From Streptomyces sp. NRRL S-340 (GTDB taxonomy: Bacteria; Actinomycetota; Actinomycetes; Streptomycetales; Streptomycetaceae): a stretch of DNA of 30,401 nucleotides. This document shows positions 8,280-16,356 of this stretch, piece after piece; position 1 is the first letter of the stretch, and each line of letters opens with the position of its first letter. The translations under genes were made by a program, and so were the position numbers. The notes beneath the pieces are model-generated. The model saw nothing but the letters and a program-made list of their open reading frames with translations. It searched no databases and had not been told where the DNA came from. The stretch is taken from positions 1-30,401 of the forward strand of contig NZ_JOIY01000067.1 of NCBI RefSeq assembly GCF_000720185.1. The letters run 5' to 3'.

Positions 8280-8297
8280 GGGGCCCGGGAGGGCCCC
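8280..8297. terminator. Convergent terminator hairpin
   Basis: A perfect 7-bp GC stem GGGGCCC/GGGCCCC closes a GGGA loop, placed between the CIS operon and the convergent polyamine-binding gene and touching the stop codon of the latter. No U-tract follows on either strand, which is common in Streptomyces. Just before it (8219-8250) lies a 16-bp imperfect tandem duplication of GAGCCGGGCACGGCGG. Confidence 0.55.
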
Positions 8298-9511
8298 TAC
8301 AGCCCCACGATCTTGTTCCAGCGCCTGGCGAACTCCACCCGTTCGGTGGAGGTGATGTCCCGGGCGACGGCCAGGCGGCGGCGCATGGCGGCGTCCGGGA
8401 AGATCAGCGGGTTCTCGGCCAGCGCGGCCGTCTCCTCGTCGCCGGAGGCGGCCAGCACCTCCTTCGCCGCCGGGACCGGGCAGACGTAGTTCACCCAGGA
8501 GGCCAGTGCGGCGGCGGCCTCGGGTTCGTAGTAGTAGTCGATCAGGCGCTCGGCGCTCGCCTTGTGGGCGGCCCGGTCGGGGATCATCAGGGAGTCCGAC
8601 CACAGCTCGGCGCCCTCCTCGGGCACGACGAAGCGGATGCCGGGGTTGTCCGCCTGGAGCTGGATCACGTCGCCCGAGTAGGCCTGGCAGGCCAGGACGT
8701 CGCCGCTGACCAGGTCCTTGGTGTAGTCGTTGCCGGTGAAGCGGCGGATCTGGCCGCGGGCGACCTGCCGCTCCACCTGGTCGCAGACGCGGTGGAAGTC
8801 GTCCGCCGTCCACTTCCTGATGTCGACGCCTTCGCCCTGCATCAGCAGGGCGAAGGACTCGTCCAGGCCGGACAGCAGCGTCACCCTGCCCTTGAGGTCG
8901 CTCGCCCACAGGTCGGCGACGCGGTGGATGTCGCGGCCGAGGCGGCGGCGGTCGTAGGCGATGCCGGTGATGCCCGACTGGTAGGGCACGGTGAACCTGC
9001 GCCCGGGATCGAAGGCGGGCGAGCGCAGCAGCGGGTCGAGGTGGCGGGCGACGTTCGGCTGCCGGGCGCGGTCCATCTCCTGCACCCAGCCCAGGCGCAC
9101 GAAACGGGCGCACATCCAGTCACTGATGACCATGAGGTCCCGGCCCGGTTCCTGATGGTTCATCAGGGACGGGCTGATCTTGCCGAAGAACTCGTCGTTG
9201 TCGTTGATCTCCTCGGAGTACGCCACGGAGATCCCGGTGCGTTTCTCGAAGGCCTCCAGCGTGGGCCGCCGGTTCGGGTTCTTGTCGTCGGTGTCGATGT
9301 AGAGCGGCCAGTTCGACCAGGCCAGCCGCTTGTCGCCGGCCGAGAGGTCCCGGACGGAGCGGTCGCCCGCAGCGACGTACGCGGCGGGCACCCCGCATCC
9401 GGCGAGCGCGCCGAGCGCGGCGGTGGAGCCGAGCGCGCGCAGCAGGGAACGGCGGGAGGCGGCGGGAGGGATGCGCGGCGGGGTGCGGGGCGTCAGCGGA
9501 GTCCGGGGCAT
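8297..9511 (-). CDS. Polyamine ABC transporter substrate-binding lipoprotein (PotD-like)
   Basis: This 404-aa protein has the PotD/PotF spermidine/putrescine-binding fold: LAWSNWPLYIDTDD opens the mature domain, followed by FEKRTGISVAYSEEINDND, and the C-terminal lobe carries VVPEEGAELWSDSLMIP and AERLIDYYYEPEAA. The N-terminus has a twin-arginine pattern (SRRSLLRAL, residues 19-27) and a lipobox LAGC with the lipid Cys at 39, so it is probably Tat-exported and anchored outside the membrane. I choose ATG 9511; the frame stays open to 9742 but that part is Arg/Pro-rich and unlike a leader. SD is weak. No transport permease or ATPase is next to it; they would have to be elsewhere or beyond the left edge. 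The aldehyde dehydrogenase gene upstream on the same strand supports polyamines as ligand. Confidence 0.9.
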   Translation of the reverse strand: MPRTPLTPRTPPRIPPAASRRSLLRALGSTAALGALAGCGVPAAYVAAGDRSVRDLSAGDKRLAWSNWPLYIDTDDKNPNRRPTLEAFEKRTGISVAYSEEINDNDEFFGKISPSLMNHQEPGRDLMVISDWMCARFVRLGWVQEMDRARQPNVARHLDPLLRSPAFDPGRRFTVPYQSGITGIAYDRRRLGRDIHRVADLWASDLKGRVTLLSGLDESFALLMQGEGVDIRKWTADDFHRVCDQVERQVARGQIRRFTGNDYTKDLVSGDVLACQAYSGDVIQLQADNPGIRFVVPEEGAELWSDSLMIPDRAAHKASAERLIDYYYEPEAAAALASWVNYVCPVPAAKEVLAASGDEETAALAENPLIFPDAAMRRRLAVARDITSTERVEFARRWNKIVGL

Positions 9512-9709
9512 CCCCGCAGCATGCCGCCCGCGCCCGCCCCGGACAATCGACGCTCCGTCGAGCGCGGCGGGGCTGCCCGGACACCTTGTCGATCCCGGCC
9601 CGCCGCGACGGCCCACCGCCCCTTGCCCGCAAGGCCGTTGGACACCGGCGACGCGTGGCGCGCGGCGCGCGGCGCGCGTTCGCGGGAAGAACGCCGGACG
9701 GCCCGCGGG

Positions 9710-9753
9710 GAGCACCGCACGGCCGCGGGCAGAGCACCGCACGCCCGCGGGAA
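9710..9753. repeat. 22-bp tandem duplication in intergenic gap
   Basis: GAGCACCGCACG followed by a CCGCGGG block occurs at 9710-9731 and again at 9732-9753 with few differences. It lies in the 327-bp gap between the dehydrogenase and the binding-protein gene. Apart from this repeat and the hairpin at 9777-9816, I see only GC-rich sequence and no convincing gene in the gap; the promoter of the binding-protein gene should be between 9512 and about 9650 but no clear -10/-35 pair stands out. Confidence 0.6.
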
Positions 9754-9776
9754 GACGCCGGGCGTCCGCGGACGTG

Positions 9777-9816
9777 CCGCGGCCCCGGACGGTCCGTCCA
9801 CCGTCCGGGGCCGCGG
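9777..9816 (-). terminator. Strong terminator after the aldehyde dehydrogenase
   Basis: A perfect 17-bp inverted repeat (CCGCGGCCCCGGACGGT paired with its complement) closes a 6-nt CCGTCC loop, 23 bp beyond the dehydrogenase stop. It should end transcription of that gene and separate it from the binding-protein gene downstream, which then needs its own promoter. No U-tract is present. Confidence 0.75.
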
Positions 9817-9838
9817 TTCCTGCCGGGGCGTGCGCCGG

Positions 9839-11278
9839 TCAGCCGTCCAGCGAGGTCATGACGTGCTTGATGCGCGTGTAGTCCTCGAAGCCGTACGCCG
9901 ACAGGTCCTTGCCGTAGCCGGACTTCTTGAAGCCGCCGTGCGGCATCTCGGCGACCAGCGGGATGTGGGTGTTGATCCACACGCAGCCGAAGTCGAGCTT
10001 CTTGGACATCCGCATGGCGCGGGAGTGGTCCTTGGTCCACACCGAGGAGGCCAGCGCGTACTCGACGCCGTTGGCCCACTCGACGGCCTGGTCCTCGTCG
10101 GTGAAGGACTGGACGGTGATGACCGGGCCGAAGACCTCCTTCTGGATGATCTCGTCGTCCTGCTTGAGGCCGGAGACGACGGTCGCGGCGTAGAAGAAGC
10201 CCTTGTCGCCGACCCGGTGGCCGCCGGCCTCGACCTTGGCGTGGGCGGGCAGCCGCTCGATGAAGCCGGCGACCTGCTTGAGCTGGTTGGGGTTGTTCAG
10301 CGGCCCGTACGCCACGTCCTCGTCGTCGGGCTGCCCGGTCTTGGTGTCCTCGGCGGCCTTGGCGAGCGCGGAGACGAACGCGTCGTGGATCGACTCGTGG
10401 ACCAGCACGCGGGTGGCGGCCGTGCAGTCCTGGCCGGCGTTGAAGAAGCCGGCCTCGGAGATGCCCTGGACGGCCTGGTCGATGTCGGTGTCCTCGAAGA
10501 CGACGACCGGGGCCTTGCCGCCCAGCTCCAGGTGGACCCGCTTGAGGTCCTTGGAGGCGGACTCGGCGACCGACATGCCGGCGCGGACGGAGCCGGTGAT
10601 GGAGGCCATGGCGGGGGTCTCGTGCTCGACCATGAGGCGGCCGGTGTCGCGGTCGCCGCAGATGACGTTGAAGACGCCCTTGGGCAGGACCGAGCCGATG
10701 ATGTCGGCGATCAGGACGGTGGAGGCCGGGGTGGTGTCCGACGGCTTGAGGACGACCGTGTTGCCGGCCGCGAGCGCGGGGGCGAACTTCCACACGGCCA
10801 TCATCATCGGGTAGTTCCACGGCGCGACCTGGGCGCAGACGCCGATCGGCTCGCGGCGGACGATCGAGGTCAGACCCTCCATGTACTCGCCGGCCGAGCG
10901 TCCCTCCAGCATCCGGGCCGCACCCGCGAAGAAGCGGATCTGGTCGACCATGGGCGGGATCTCCTCGGAGCGGGTCAGCCCGATGGGCTTGCCCGTGTTC
11001 TCCACCTCCGCCGCGATCAGTTCCTCGGCGCGCTCCTCGAAGGCGTCCGCGATCTTCAGCAGGGCCTTCTGCCGCTCGGCCGGGGTGGTGTCGCGCCAGG
11101 CGGGGAAGGCCGCGGCGGCCGCGGCCATGGCGGCGTCGACGTCCGCCTGACCGGACAGCGGCGCGGTCGCGTACGCCTCGCCGGTCGCGGGGTTGACCAC
11201 CTCGGTGGTCCGTCCGTCGGCGGCGTCCCGGAACTCACCGTCGATGTAGTTGCGCAGACGACGCAGCTCGGTGCTCAC
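9839..11278 (-). CDS. Gamma-aminobutyraldehyde dehydrogenase
   Basis: This 479-aa enzyme is an NAD(P)-dependent aldehyde dehydrogenase of the PuuC/PatD (YdcW) group, converting 4-aminobutanal to GABA in polyamine breakdown. Visible catalytic residues are N155 in APWNYP, K178 in VLKPS, E251 in HLELGGKAP and nucleophile C285 in NAGQDCTAATR. Length is normal. Start is GTG 11278 with SD AGGAGGG 8 nt upstream. It is divergent from the Lrp/AsnC-type gene and shares a 186-bp promoter region with it; a promoter TTGAAA-16-TAGGGT lies at 11327-11354. The aminotransferase on the other side supplies the aldehyde. The exact substrate rests on gene context; other omega-amino aldehydes are possible. Confidence 0.9.
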   Translation of the reverse strand: MSTELRRLRNYIDGEFRDAADGRTTEVVNPATGEAYATAPLSGQADVDAAMAAAAAAFPAWRDTTPAERQKALLKIADAFEERAEELIAAEVENTGKPIGLTRSEEIPPMVDQIRFFAGAARMLEGRSAGEYMEGLTSIVRREPIGVCAQVAPWNYPMMMAVWKFAPALAAGNTVVLKPSDTTPASTVLIADIIGSVLPKGVFNVICGDRDTGRLMVEHETPAMASITGSVRAGMSVAESASKDLKRVHLELGGKAPVVVFEDTDIDQAVQGISEAGFFNAGQDCTAATRVLVHESIHDAFVSALAKAAEDTKTGQPDDEDVAYGPLNNPNQLKQVAGFIERLPAHAKVEAGGHRVGDKGFFYAATVVSGLKQDDEIIQKEVFGPVITVQSFTDEDQAVEWANGVEYALASSVWTKDHSRAMRMSKKLDFGCVWINTHIPLVAEMPHGGFKKSGYGKDLSAYGFEDYTRIKHVMTSLDG

Positions 11279-11326
11279 TGCCGGCCCTCCTGGTGGGGTT
11301 CAAGGTGTCCAATCACTGAGACACCC

Positions 11327-11354
11327 ACCCTAGTCGCCCGGCCGACGTTTTCAA
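11327..11354 (-). promoter_or_regulatory. Sigma-HrdB-type promoter of the aldehyde dehydrogenase
   Basis: On the minus strand TTGAAA (11354-11349) and TAGGGT (11332-11327) are separated by 16 nt, close to the principal Streptomyces promoter consensus. Transcription should begin near 11320, giving a leader of about 40 nt with the AGGAGGG SD of the dehydrogenase. Confidence 0.6.
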
Positions 11355-11375
11355 CACCCCCGCCGCCACCACTTC

Positions 11376-11388
11376 TGCGAAATCCGCA
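11376..11388. promoter_or_regulatory. Possible Lrp/AsnC operator dyad
   Basis: TGCG-AAATC-CGCA is an inverted repeat with a five-base AT-rich centre, placed just upstream of the -35 of the dehydrogenase and within the divergent region of the Lrp/AsnC gene. A related TTGCGGAAC occurs near 11429. Lrp/AsnC proteins commonly bind AT-centred imperfect dyads. Assignment is inference from sequence shape and position. Confidence 0.3.
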
Positions 11389-11464
11389 AGACTCGACCCT
11401 GCAAACAACGAATTTCATCGGTTCGGGGTTGCGGAACTGTCGAGACGTCGTGCACAGTGAGGAC

Positions 11465-11974
11465 GTGGCCAGTCGAAGCGCAGACCAGAAGGACTCGCCC
11501 CGCGAGTCCCGCAACGGGAACGGCACCCCCCAGCTCGACGCCGTCTCCCTCGCGATCATCCAGCAGCTCCAGGAGGACGGCCGCCGGCCCTACGCGGCGA
11601 TCGGCAAGGCCGTGGGCCTCTCCGAGGCGGCCGTGCGCCAGCGCGTGCAGAAGCTGCTGGACCAGGGCGTCATGCAGATCGTCGCCGTCACGGACCCGCT
11701 CACCGTGGGCTTCCGCCGGCAGGCGATGGTCGGCGTGAACGTCGAGGGCGATGTCGAGGCCATCGCGGACGCGCTGACTGACATGTCGGAAGTCGAGTAC
11801 GTGGTGATGACCGCGGGCTCGTTCGACATCCTCGCGGAGATCGTCTGCGAGGACGACGACCACCTGCTGGACGTCATCAACAAACGCATCCGGGCCCTGC
11901 CCGGCGTGCGCTCCACCGAGAGCTTCGTTTACCTGAAGCTCAAGAAGCAGACCTACATGTGGGGAACCCGATAA
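11465..11974 (+). CDS. Lrp/AsnC-family transcriptional regulator
   Basis: This protein of about 169 aa has an N-terminal winged HTH (LDAVSLAIIQQLQEDGRRPY, IGKAVGLSEAAVRQRVQKLL) and a C-terminal RAM/AsnC ligand domain (GVNVEGDVEAIADAL, VEYVVMTAGSFDILAEI). An extra ~18 residues, polar and charged, precede the HTH. I choose GTG 11465 (VASRSADQK) with GTGAGGAC just upstream; GTG 11450 is an in-frame alternative. The frame remains open far upstream, but only as the antisense shadow of the dehydrogenase and binding-protein genes. Its last bases overlap the aminotransferase start, so the two form one unit. It most likely senses an amino acid or polyamine-derived metabolite and controls both arms of the cassette. 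Confidence 0.88.
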   Translation: MASRSADQKDSPRESRNGNGTPQLDAVSLAIIQQLQEDGRRPYAAIGKAVGLSEAAVRQRVQKLLDQGVMQIVAVTDPLTVGFRRQAMVGVNVEGDVEAIADALTDMSEVEYVVMTAGSFDILAEIVCEDDDHLLDVINKRIRALPGVRSTESFVYLKLKKQTYMWGTR

Positions 11975-13338
11975 CCGTGAGCAAGGACCTCAGCCGAACC
12001 GCGTACGACCACCTGTGGATGCACTTCACCCGCATGTCCTCGTACGAGAACGCCCCCGTGCCGACCATCGTGCGCGGCGAGGGCACCTACATCTACGACG
12101 ACCAGGGCAAGCGCTACCTCGACGGCCTCGCGGGCCTGTTCGTGGTCCAGGCCGGCCACGGCCGCACCGAGCTGGCCGAGACCGCCTTCAAGCAGGCGCA
12201 GGAACTGGCCTTCTTCCCGGTCTGGTCGTACGCCCACCCCAAGGCCGTGGAGCTGGCCGAGCGGCTGGCCGACTACGCGCCGGGCGACCTGAACAAGGTC
12301 TTCTTCACCACCGGCGGCGGCGAGGCCGTCGAGACCGCCTGGAAGCTCGCCAAGCAGTACTTCAAGCTCACCGGCAAGCCGATGAAGCACAAGGTCATCT
12401 CGCGCGCGGTCGCCTACCACGGCACCCCGCAGGGCGCCCTGTCCATCACCGGCCTGCCGGGCCTGAAGGCCCCCTTCGAGCCGCTGGTCCCGGGCGCGCA
12501 CAAGGTCCCGAACACCAACATCTACCGCGCCCCGATCTTCGGCGACGACCCCGAGGCCTTCGGCCGCTGGGCCGCCGACCAGATCGAGCAGCAGATCCTC
12601 TTCGAGGGCCCCGAGACGGTCGCCGCCGTCTTCCTGGAGCCGGTGCAGAACGCCGGCGGCTGCTTCCCGCCGCCGCCCGGGTACTTCCAGCGGGTGCGCG
12701 AGATCTGCGACCAGTACGACGTGCTGCTCGTCTCCGACGAGGTCATCTGCGCCTTCGGCCGCCTGGGCACCATGTTCGCCTGCGACAAGTTCGGCTACGT
12801 CCCGGACATGATCACCTGCGCCAAGGGCATGACCTCGGGCTACTCCCCGATCGGCGCCTGCATCATCTCCGACCGCCTGGCCGAGCCGTTCTACAAGGGC
12901 GACAACACCTTCCTGCACGGCTACACCTTCGGCGGCCACCCGGTCTCCGCCGCGGTCGGCCTGGCCAACCTCGACCTGTTCGAGCGCGAGGGCCTCAACC
13001 AGCACGTCCTGGACAACGAGGGCGCCTTCCTGTCCACGCTCCAGAAGCTGCACGACCTGCCGATCGTCGGTGACGTCCGCGGCAACGGCTTCTTCTACGG
13101 CATCGAGCTGGTCAAGGACAAGAACACCAAGGAGTCCTTCAACGACGAGGAGACCGAGCGCGTCCTGTACGGCTTCCTCTCCAAGGCGCTCTACGACAAC
13201 GGCCTGTACTGCCGTGCCGACGACCGCGGCGACCCGGTCGTCCAGCTCGCCCCGCCGCTGATCTCGAACCAGGAGACGTTCGACGAGATCGAGCAGATCC
13301 TGCGCGCGGTGCTGACGGAGGCGTGGACCAAGCTGTGA
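11959..13338 (+). CDS. Class III PLP aminotransferase, probably putrescine/polyamine aminotransferase
   Basis: This 459-aa enzyme is a fold-type I, class III omega-aminotransferase (SpuC/PuuE-like group). The PLP Lys is K289 in ITCAKGMTSGYSP, the pyridine-N Asp is D260 in LLVSDEVICAFGRLG, and FFTTGGGEAVETAWKLAKQY is the cofactor phosphate region. It probably moves an amino group from putrescine (or a related amine) to pyruvate or 2-oxoglutarate, giving 4-aminobutanal for the divergent dehydrogenase. The start at GTG 11959 overlaps the regulator by 16 bases; GTG 11977 is a good alternative because GGGGAA lies 10 nt before it. The exact amine substrate cannot be told from sequence. A strong hairpin follows at 13392. 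Confidence 0.9.
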   Translation: MGNPITVSKDLSRTAYDHLWMHFTRMSSYENAPVPTIVRGEGTYIYDDQGKRYLDGLAGLFVVQAGHGRTELAETAFKQAQELAFFPVWSYAHPKAVELAERLADYAPGDLNKVFFTTGGGEAVETAWKLAKQYFKLTGKPMKHKVISRAVAYHGTPQGALSITGLPGLKAPFEPLVPGAHKVPNTNIYRAPIFGDDPEAFGRWAADQIEQQILFEGPETVAAVFLEPVQNAGGCFPPPPGYFQRVREICDQYDVLLVSDEVICAFGRLGTMFACDKFGYVPDMITCAKGMTSGYSPIGACIISDRLAEPFYKGDNTFLHGYTFGGHPVSAAVGLANLDLFEREGLNQHVLDNEGAFLSTLQKLHDLPIVGDVRGNGFFYGIELVKDKNTKESFNDEETERVLYGFLSKALYDNGLYCRADDRGDPVVQLAPPLISNQETFDEIEQILRAVLTEAWTKL

Positions 13339-13391
13339 CCCCGCCGAGGTGAGCGAACCACGGCGCACACCTCCGATCAGATGATCATCAC

Positions 13392-13438
13392 CGGCCCCGG
13401 AGCCGTCCGTTCGAGTGGGAAACGGCGGCCCGGGGCCG
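13392..13438 (+). terminator. Terminator after the aminotransferase
   Basis: CGGCCCCGG (13392-13400) pairs with CCGGGGCCG (13430-13438), extended inward by CCG...CCGTT/AACGGCGG with small bulges. It lies 53 bp after the aminotransferase stop and separates it from the ABC transporter genes. A TAGCGT at 13470 followed by a long leader may be the -10 of the next operon, but no -35 is evident. Confidence 0.6.
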
Positions 13439-13602
13439 TGTGCTGTCCGGCCACCCGGCCCCGGCTGCCTAGCGTGACGTGACCGATCGGCTCCGCCTTC
13501 GTTCCCCCGTACGAGGGATTCGTACGGAGAACGGGCACGAGGGATCCCCGGACCCGCACGGCACCCCGCGCGGCATTCCTGATCCGAACCGAGGTGTACG
13601 CC

Positions 13603-14346
13603 ATGGTGGCCCCGCCGGACAACGACGTGCTCTGGGCACGCGCCCTGCACTACACCCACAAGGACGGCTCGCCCGCCCTGAGCGGAGTCTCGCTCGGCGT
13701 CGGACAGGGCGAGATCCTCGCCGTCGCCGGACCGAGCGGCAGCGGCAAGACCACCCTGCTGCGCTGCCTGTCCGGCATGGTGCGGGTCCGCGAGGGCGAG
13801 GTCTGGTTCAACAGCGCCCCCGTGCACACGCTCGGCGCGCTCGCCCGCGAGCGGCTGCGCCGCGACCGGTTCGGCTGGATCGACCCCGCCCCCGTCCTCG
13901 TACCGGAACTGAACGCCTGGGAGAACACCGCCCTGCCGCTCATGCTGCGCGGCACCGGCCGGCGCCGGGCCAAGGTGGCCGCCCTGGAGTGGCTGGAGCG
14001 CCTGGACGTCGGCGAACTGGCCCGCAAGCGCCCGCACCAACTGCGCCAGGCCGAACGGCAGCGGGTCTGCATCGCCCGCGCGCTGGCCCCCGCGCCCACC
14101 GTGCTCTTCGCCGACGAGCCGACCGCGCCGCTGCACCGCGCCGACCGCGCCCACGTGCTGCGCACCCTCACCACCGCCGCCCGCTCGCACGGCATCACCG
14201 TCCTGCTGGCCACCCACGACGCGCAGACCGCGGCCCTCGCCGACCGCACGGTGGCCCTCCAGGACGGGCGGTGCGTGAAGACCGTGCAGCTGCCCCCGGC
14301 GGGTGACGCGACGGAAGGCCGGGCCGCGTGCTCGCTCTCCGTCTGA
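13603..14346 (+). CDS. ABC transporter ATP-binding protein with degenerate Q-loop and signature
   Basis: This 247-aa ATPase has the layout of the LolD/MacB group that works with FtsX-type permeases. Walker A (GPSGSGKTT, 43-51), Walker B (VLFADEP, D171 E172) and the H-loop (ATHD, H205) are intact. The Q-loop position holds D94 (FGWIDPAPVLVPEL where FVFQ...LLPEL is usual) and the LSGGQ signature is replaced by LRQAERQR (147-154). ATP binding is therefore likely, but normal sandwich hydrolysis is doubtful. I use ATG 13603 with SD GAGGTG 7 nt upstream; GTG 13594 is part of that SD. It overlaps the permease gene by 19 bases. Substrate unknown. Confidence 0.85.
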   Translation: MVAPPDNDVLWARALHYTHKDGSPALSGVSLGVGQGEILAVAGPSGSGKTTLLRCLSGMVRVREGEVWFNSAPVHTLGALARERLRRDRFGWIDPAPVLVPELNAWENTALPLMLRGTGRRRAKVAALEWLERLDVGELARKRPHQLRQAERQRVCIARALAPAPTVLFADEPTAPLHRADRAHVLRTLTTAARSHGITVLLATHDAQTAALADRTVALQDGRCVKTVQLPPAGDATEGRAACSLSV

Positions 14347-15587
14347 CCCGCCTCGCCCACCCGGCCGTGCAGCTGCGCCGCCTGACGGTGGCCGCCGCCT
14401 CGGCGGGTACCGGCTTCCTGCTGCTGTGCAGCCTGGCCTACGGCCTCGGCCACCCGGACGACTCCGGCGCCGCGCTGCTGCGGCTGTCCTGGTGCGCGGT
14501 GCCGCTGGCCGCCACCGTGTACCTCGCGGTCGTCGTGGCCCGCACCGACCCGGCCACCCGGCCCCGCACGGCCCTGTCCGCGCTCGGCCTGGGACCCGGC
14601 CGCCTGATGGCCGTCTCGGCCGCCACGACCGCCCTGACCTGCACGGCCGGTACCCTCTTCGCGCTGCTGCTCTTCCTGCACCTGCGCGGCGGCCTCACCG
14701 GACTGCCGTTCGACGGCGCCGCCTCCGGGGCCCTCGCCTCGCGCGAGCGGCTGCCGGTGCCGGGGGCGCTGACGCTGCTCGCGATCGTCCCGGCCCTGGC
14801 CTCGGCCGCCGTGGCCTGGTCCCTGCGTCCGCGCGAGCCCCGCCCGGCCGCCCGCGCCGCCGCGCCCGCCCCGCAGGACGGGGACGCCCCCGGCGACGCC
14901 GGCACCGCCGAGGCGGGCACGGACGGCCCCGGCACCGGGGCCGTCCCGGACGACACCGACCCGCACCGCCCCCTCCCGCCCCGCCGGCCCCCCGCCGGCC
15001 TGCCCTGGGGGATCGCCGTGCTGGCCGTCGGCCTCACCGTCGAGGCCTACGCGGGTCCCTCCCCCGCCTCCCGCACGGCCCTGCCCGGCCACCTCGCCGC
15101 CGACTCCGCGCCCGTCCTGGCGGGCTGGCTGCTCACCGCCCTCGGCCTGGCCCTGGCCGGCCCCGGCCTCACCCACCTGTGCGGCCGCCTCCTCCAGGCG
15201 GTGCGCCCGGGCGCGGTACGCCTGCTGGCGGGGCGGGTGCTGATGGAGGAGGCGGGCCGGATCGGCCGCCCGCTGGGCGTCGTCTGCTCGGTGGCCTCCG
15301 GCGCCTACGCCGCGGTCGCGCTGTCCGGCGGCGCGGCACCGGATCCCGGCCCCCTCACCGCCCTGGGCGGTCTCCTGGTGGCCGGCTGCGCCGTGGCCGC
15401 GCTGCTCACCGCCGCGGTGGAGGCCCGGCAGTCCCGGTCCGCCACCGTCGCCGCCCTGCGCCGGCTCGGCGCCCCGGCCACCACGCTGCGGTCCGCCGCG
15501 GCCCTGCGCGCCGGCGCCCTGCTGGCCCTGTTCGTGCCGCTGACCCTGGTGATCGCCGGTCTCGCCGCGCTGCCGCTGGCGCGCTGA
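14328..15587 (+). CDS. FtsX-like ABC permease
   Basis: This 419-aa integral membrane protein has about eight hydrophobic segments (first LLLCSLAYGLG region; last ALLALFVPLTLVIAGLAAL). The C-terminal part carries ALRRLGAPATTLRSAAAL, the loop typical of FtsX/MacB-type permeases, where a membrane protein reports its conformation to the ATPase. A Pro/Ala/Asp-rich hydrophilic insert lies at about residues 165-222. The start is GTG 14328 with GGAAGG 9 nt before it, inside the ATPase gene, so the two are coupled. It lacks a recognisable large extracellular MacB domain. The substrate is unknown; export or membrane-stress functions are usual in this family. Confidence 0.8.
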   Translation: MLALRLTRLAHPAVQLRRLTVAAASAGTGFLLLCSLAYGLGHPDDSGAALLRLSWCAVPLAATVYLAVVVARTDPATRPRTALSALGLGPGRLMAVSAATTALTCTAGTLFALLLFLHLRGGLTGLPFDGAASGALASRERLPVPGALTLLAIVPALASAAVAWSLRPREPRPAARAAAPAPQDGDAPGDAGTAEAGTDGPGTGAVPDDTDPHRPLPPRRPPAGLPWGIAVLAVGLTVEAYAGPSPASRTALPGHLAADSAPVLAGWLLTALGLALAGPGLTHLCGRLLQAVRPGAVRLLAGRVLMEEAGRIGRPLGVVCSVASGAYAAVALSGGAAPDPGPLTALGGLLVAGCAVAALLTAAVEARQSRSATVAALRRLGAPATTLRSAAALRAGALLALFVPLTLVIAGLAALPLAR

Positions 15588-15697
15588 GACAGCCGTACGA
15601 AAAAAAGATCCCCGGCAGCGATGAGTTCCGCCTCCGGCCCCGGTCCACCCCACCGAACAGCACGCACGGCGGCACCGCAGAGGGAGAGAGACCCACC

Positions 15698-16114
15698 ATG
15701 TCGAACAGCTACCAGCAGATGATCTTCGTGAACCTGGCGACCGAGGACGTGGCCGCGTCGAAGAAGTTCTTCACCGAGCTCGGCTACAGCATCAACCCGC
15801 AGTTCTCCACCGACGACTGCGCCTGCGTCGTCATCAGCGACACGATCATCGCGATGCTCCTGGGCAAGAAGCGCTACGCGGACTTCACCGAGAAGGAGAT
15901 CGCGGACTCCACCCGCACCAGCGAGGTGCTGATCTGTCTGAGCGCCGAGAGCCGCGAGAAGGTCGACGAGCTGGTCGGCAAGGCGGTCGCCGCGGGCGGC
16001 ACGGCGACCGGCCGGACCCAGGACCACGGCCACATGTACGGCCGCGCCTTCGACGACCTCGACGGCCACACCTGGGAGGTCATGTGGATGGACCCGGCGG
16101 CGGTGCAGGGCTGA
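15698..16114 (+). CDS. VOC-superfamily protein (glyoxalase/PhnB-like)
   Basis: This 138-aa protein has a vicinal-oxygen-chelate fold: YQQMIFVNLATEDVAASKKF opens the first beta-alpha-beta module, and DHGHMYGRAFDDLDGHTWEV closes the second. The closing Glu of the HTWEVMW motif is in the usual metal-binding position, while the first-strand ligand place is Asn (IFVNL) rather than His, so metal chemistry is uncertain. Start is ATG 15698 with SD AGAGGGAGAG. It follows the permease by 110 bp and looks like a stand-alone gene. Known relatives include glyoxalases, dioxygenases and antibiotic-binding proteins; I cannot name a substrate. Confidence 0.85.
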   Translation: MSNSYQQMIFVNLATEDVAASKKFFTELGYSINPQFSTDDCACVVISDTIIAMLLGKKRYADFTEKEIADSTRTSEVLICLSAESREKVDELVGKAVAAGGTATGRTQDHGHMYGRAFDDLDGHTWEVMWMDPAAVQG

Positions 16115-16356
16115 GCCCAGGAGAGCCGCAGGACACGCGCCGCCGCCCCGGGCCCACTCCACCCGCACGGCCGCCCCGCCCGGCCGGCCGGGACGCACGG
16201 CGCCGCCGCCCGGCACAGCCGGTGCGCACGGCGGGCGTTGTCCCGCCACCCACGGCGCCGCCCTGCCGGTGGGGGGAACGGAACCGGCCGGCCGGTCCGC
16301 GCCCTTCGGGCGGCGGGCCGCCGCACGGCACGGGCGGTGTCTGCCGCGGCGCTGCC

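Noticed and set aside
9512..9742. 77-residue N-terminal extension of the polyamine-binding protein
   Set aside because: It would bury the Tat/lipoprotein leader inside the protein; ATG 9511 gives a proper leader.
8564..11464. Very long N-terminal extension of the Lrp/AsnC regulator frame
   Set aside because: The extension is antisense to the dehydrogenase and the binding-protein genes and has shadow composition; the regulator family begins near the HTH.
13594..13602. GTG 13594 as the ABC ATPase start
   Set aside because: This GTG is part of the GAGGTG SD that serves ATG 13603.
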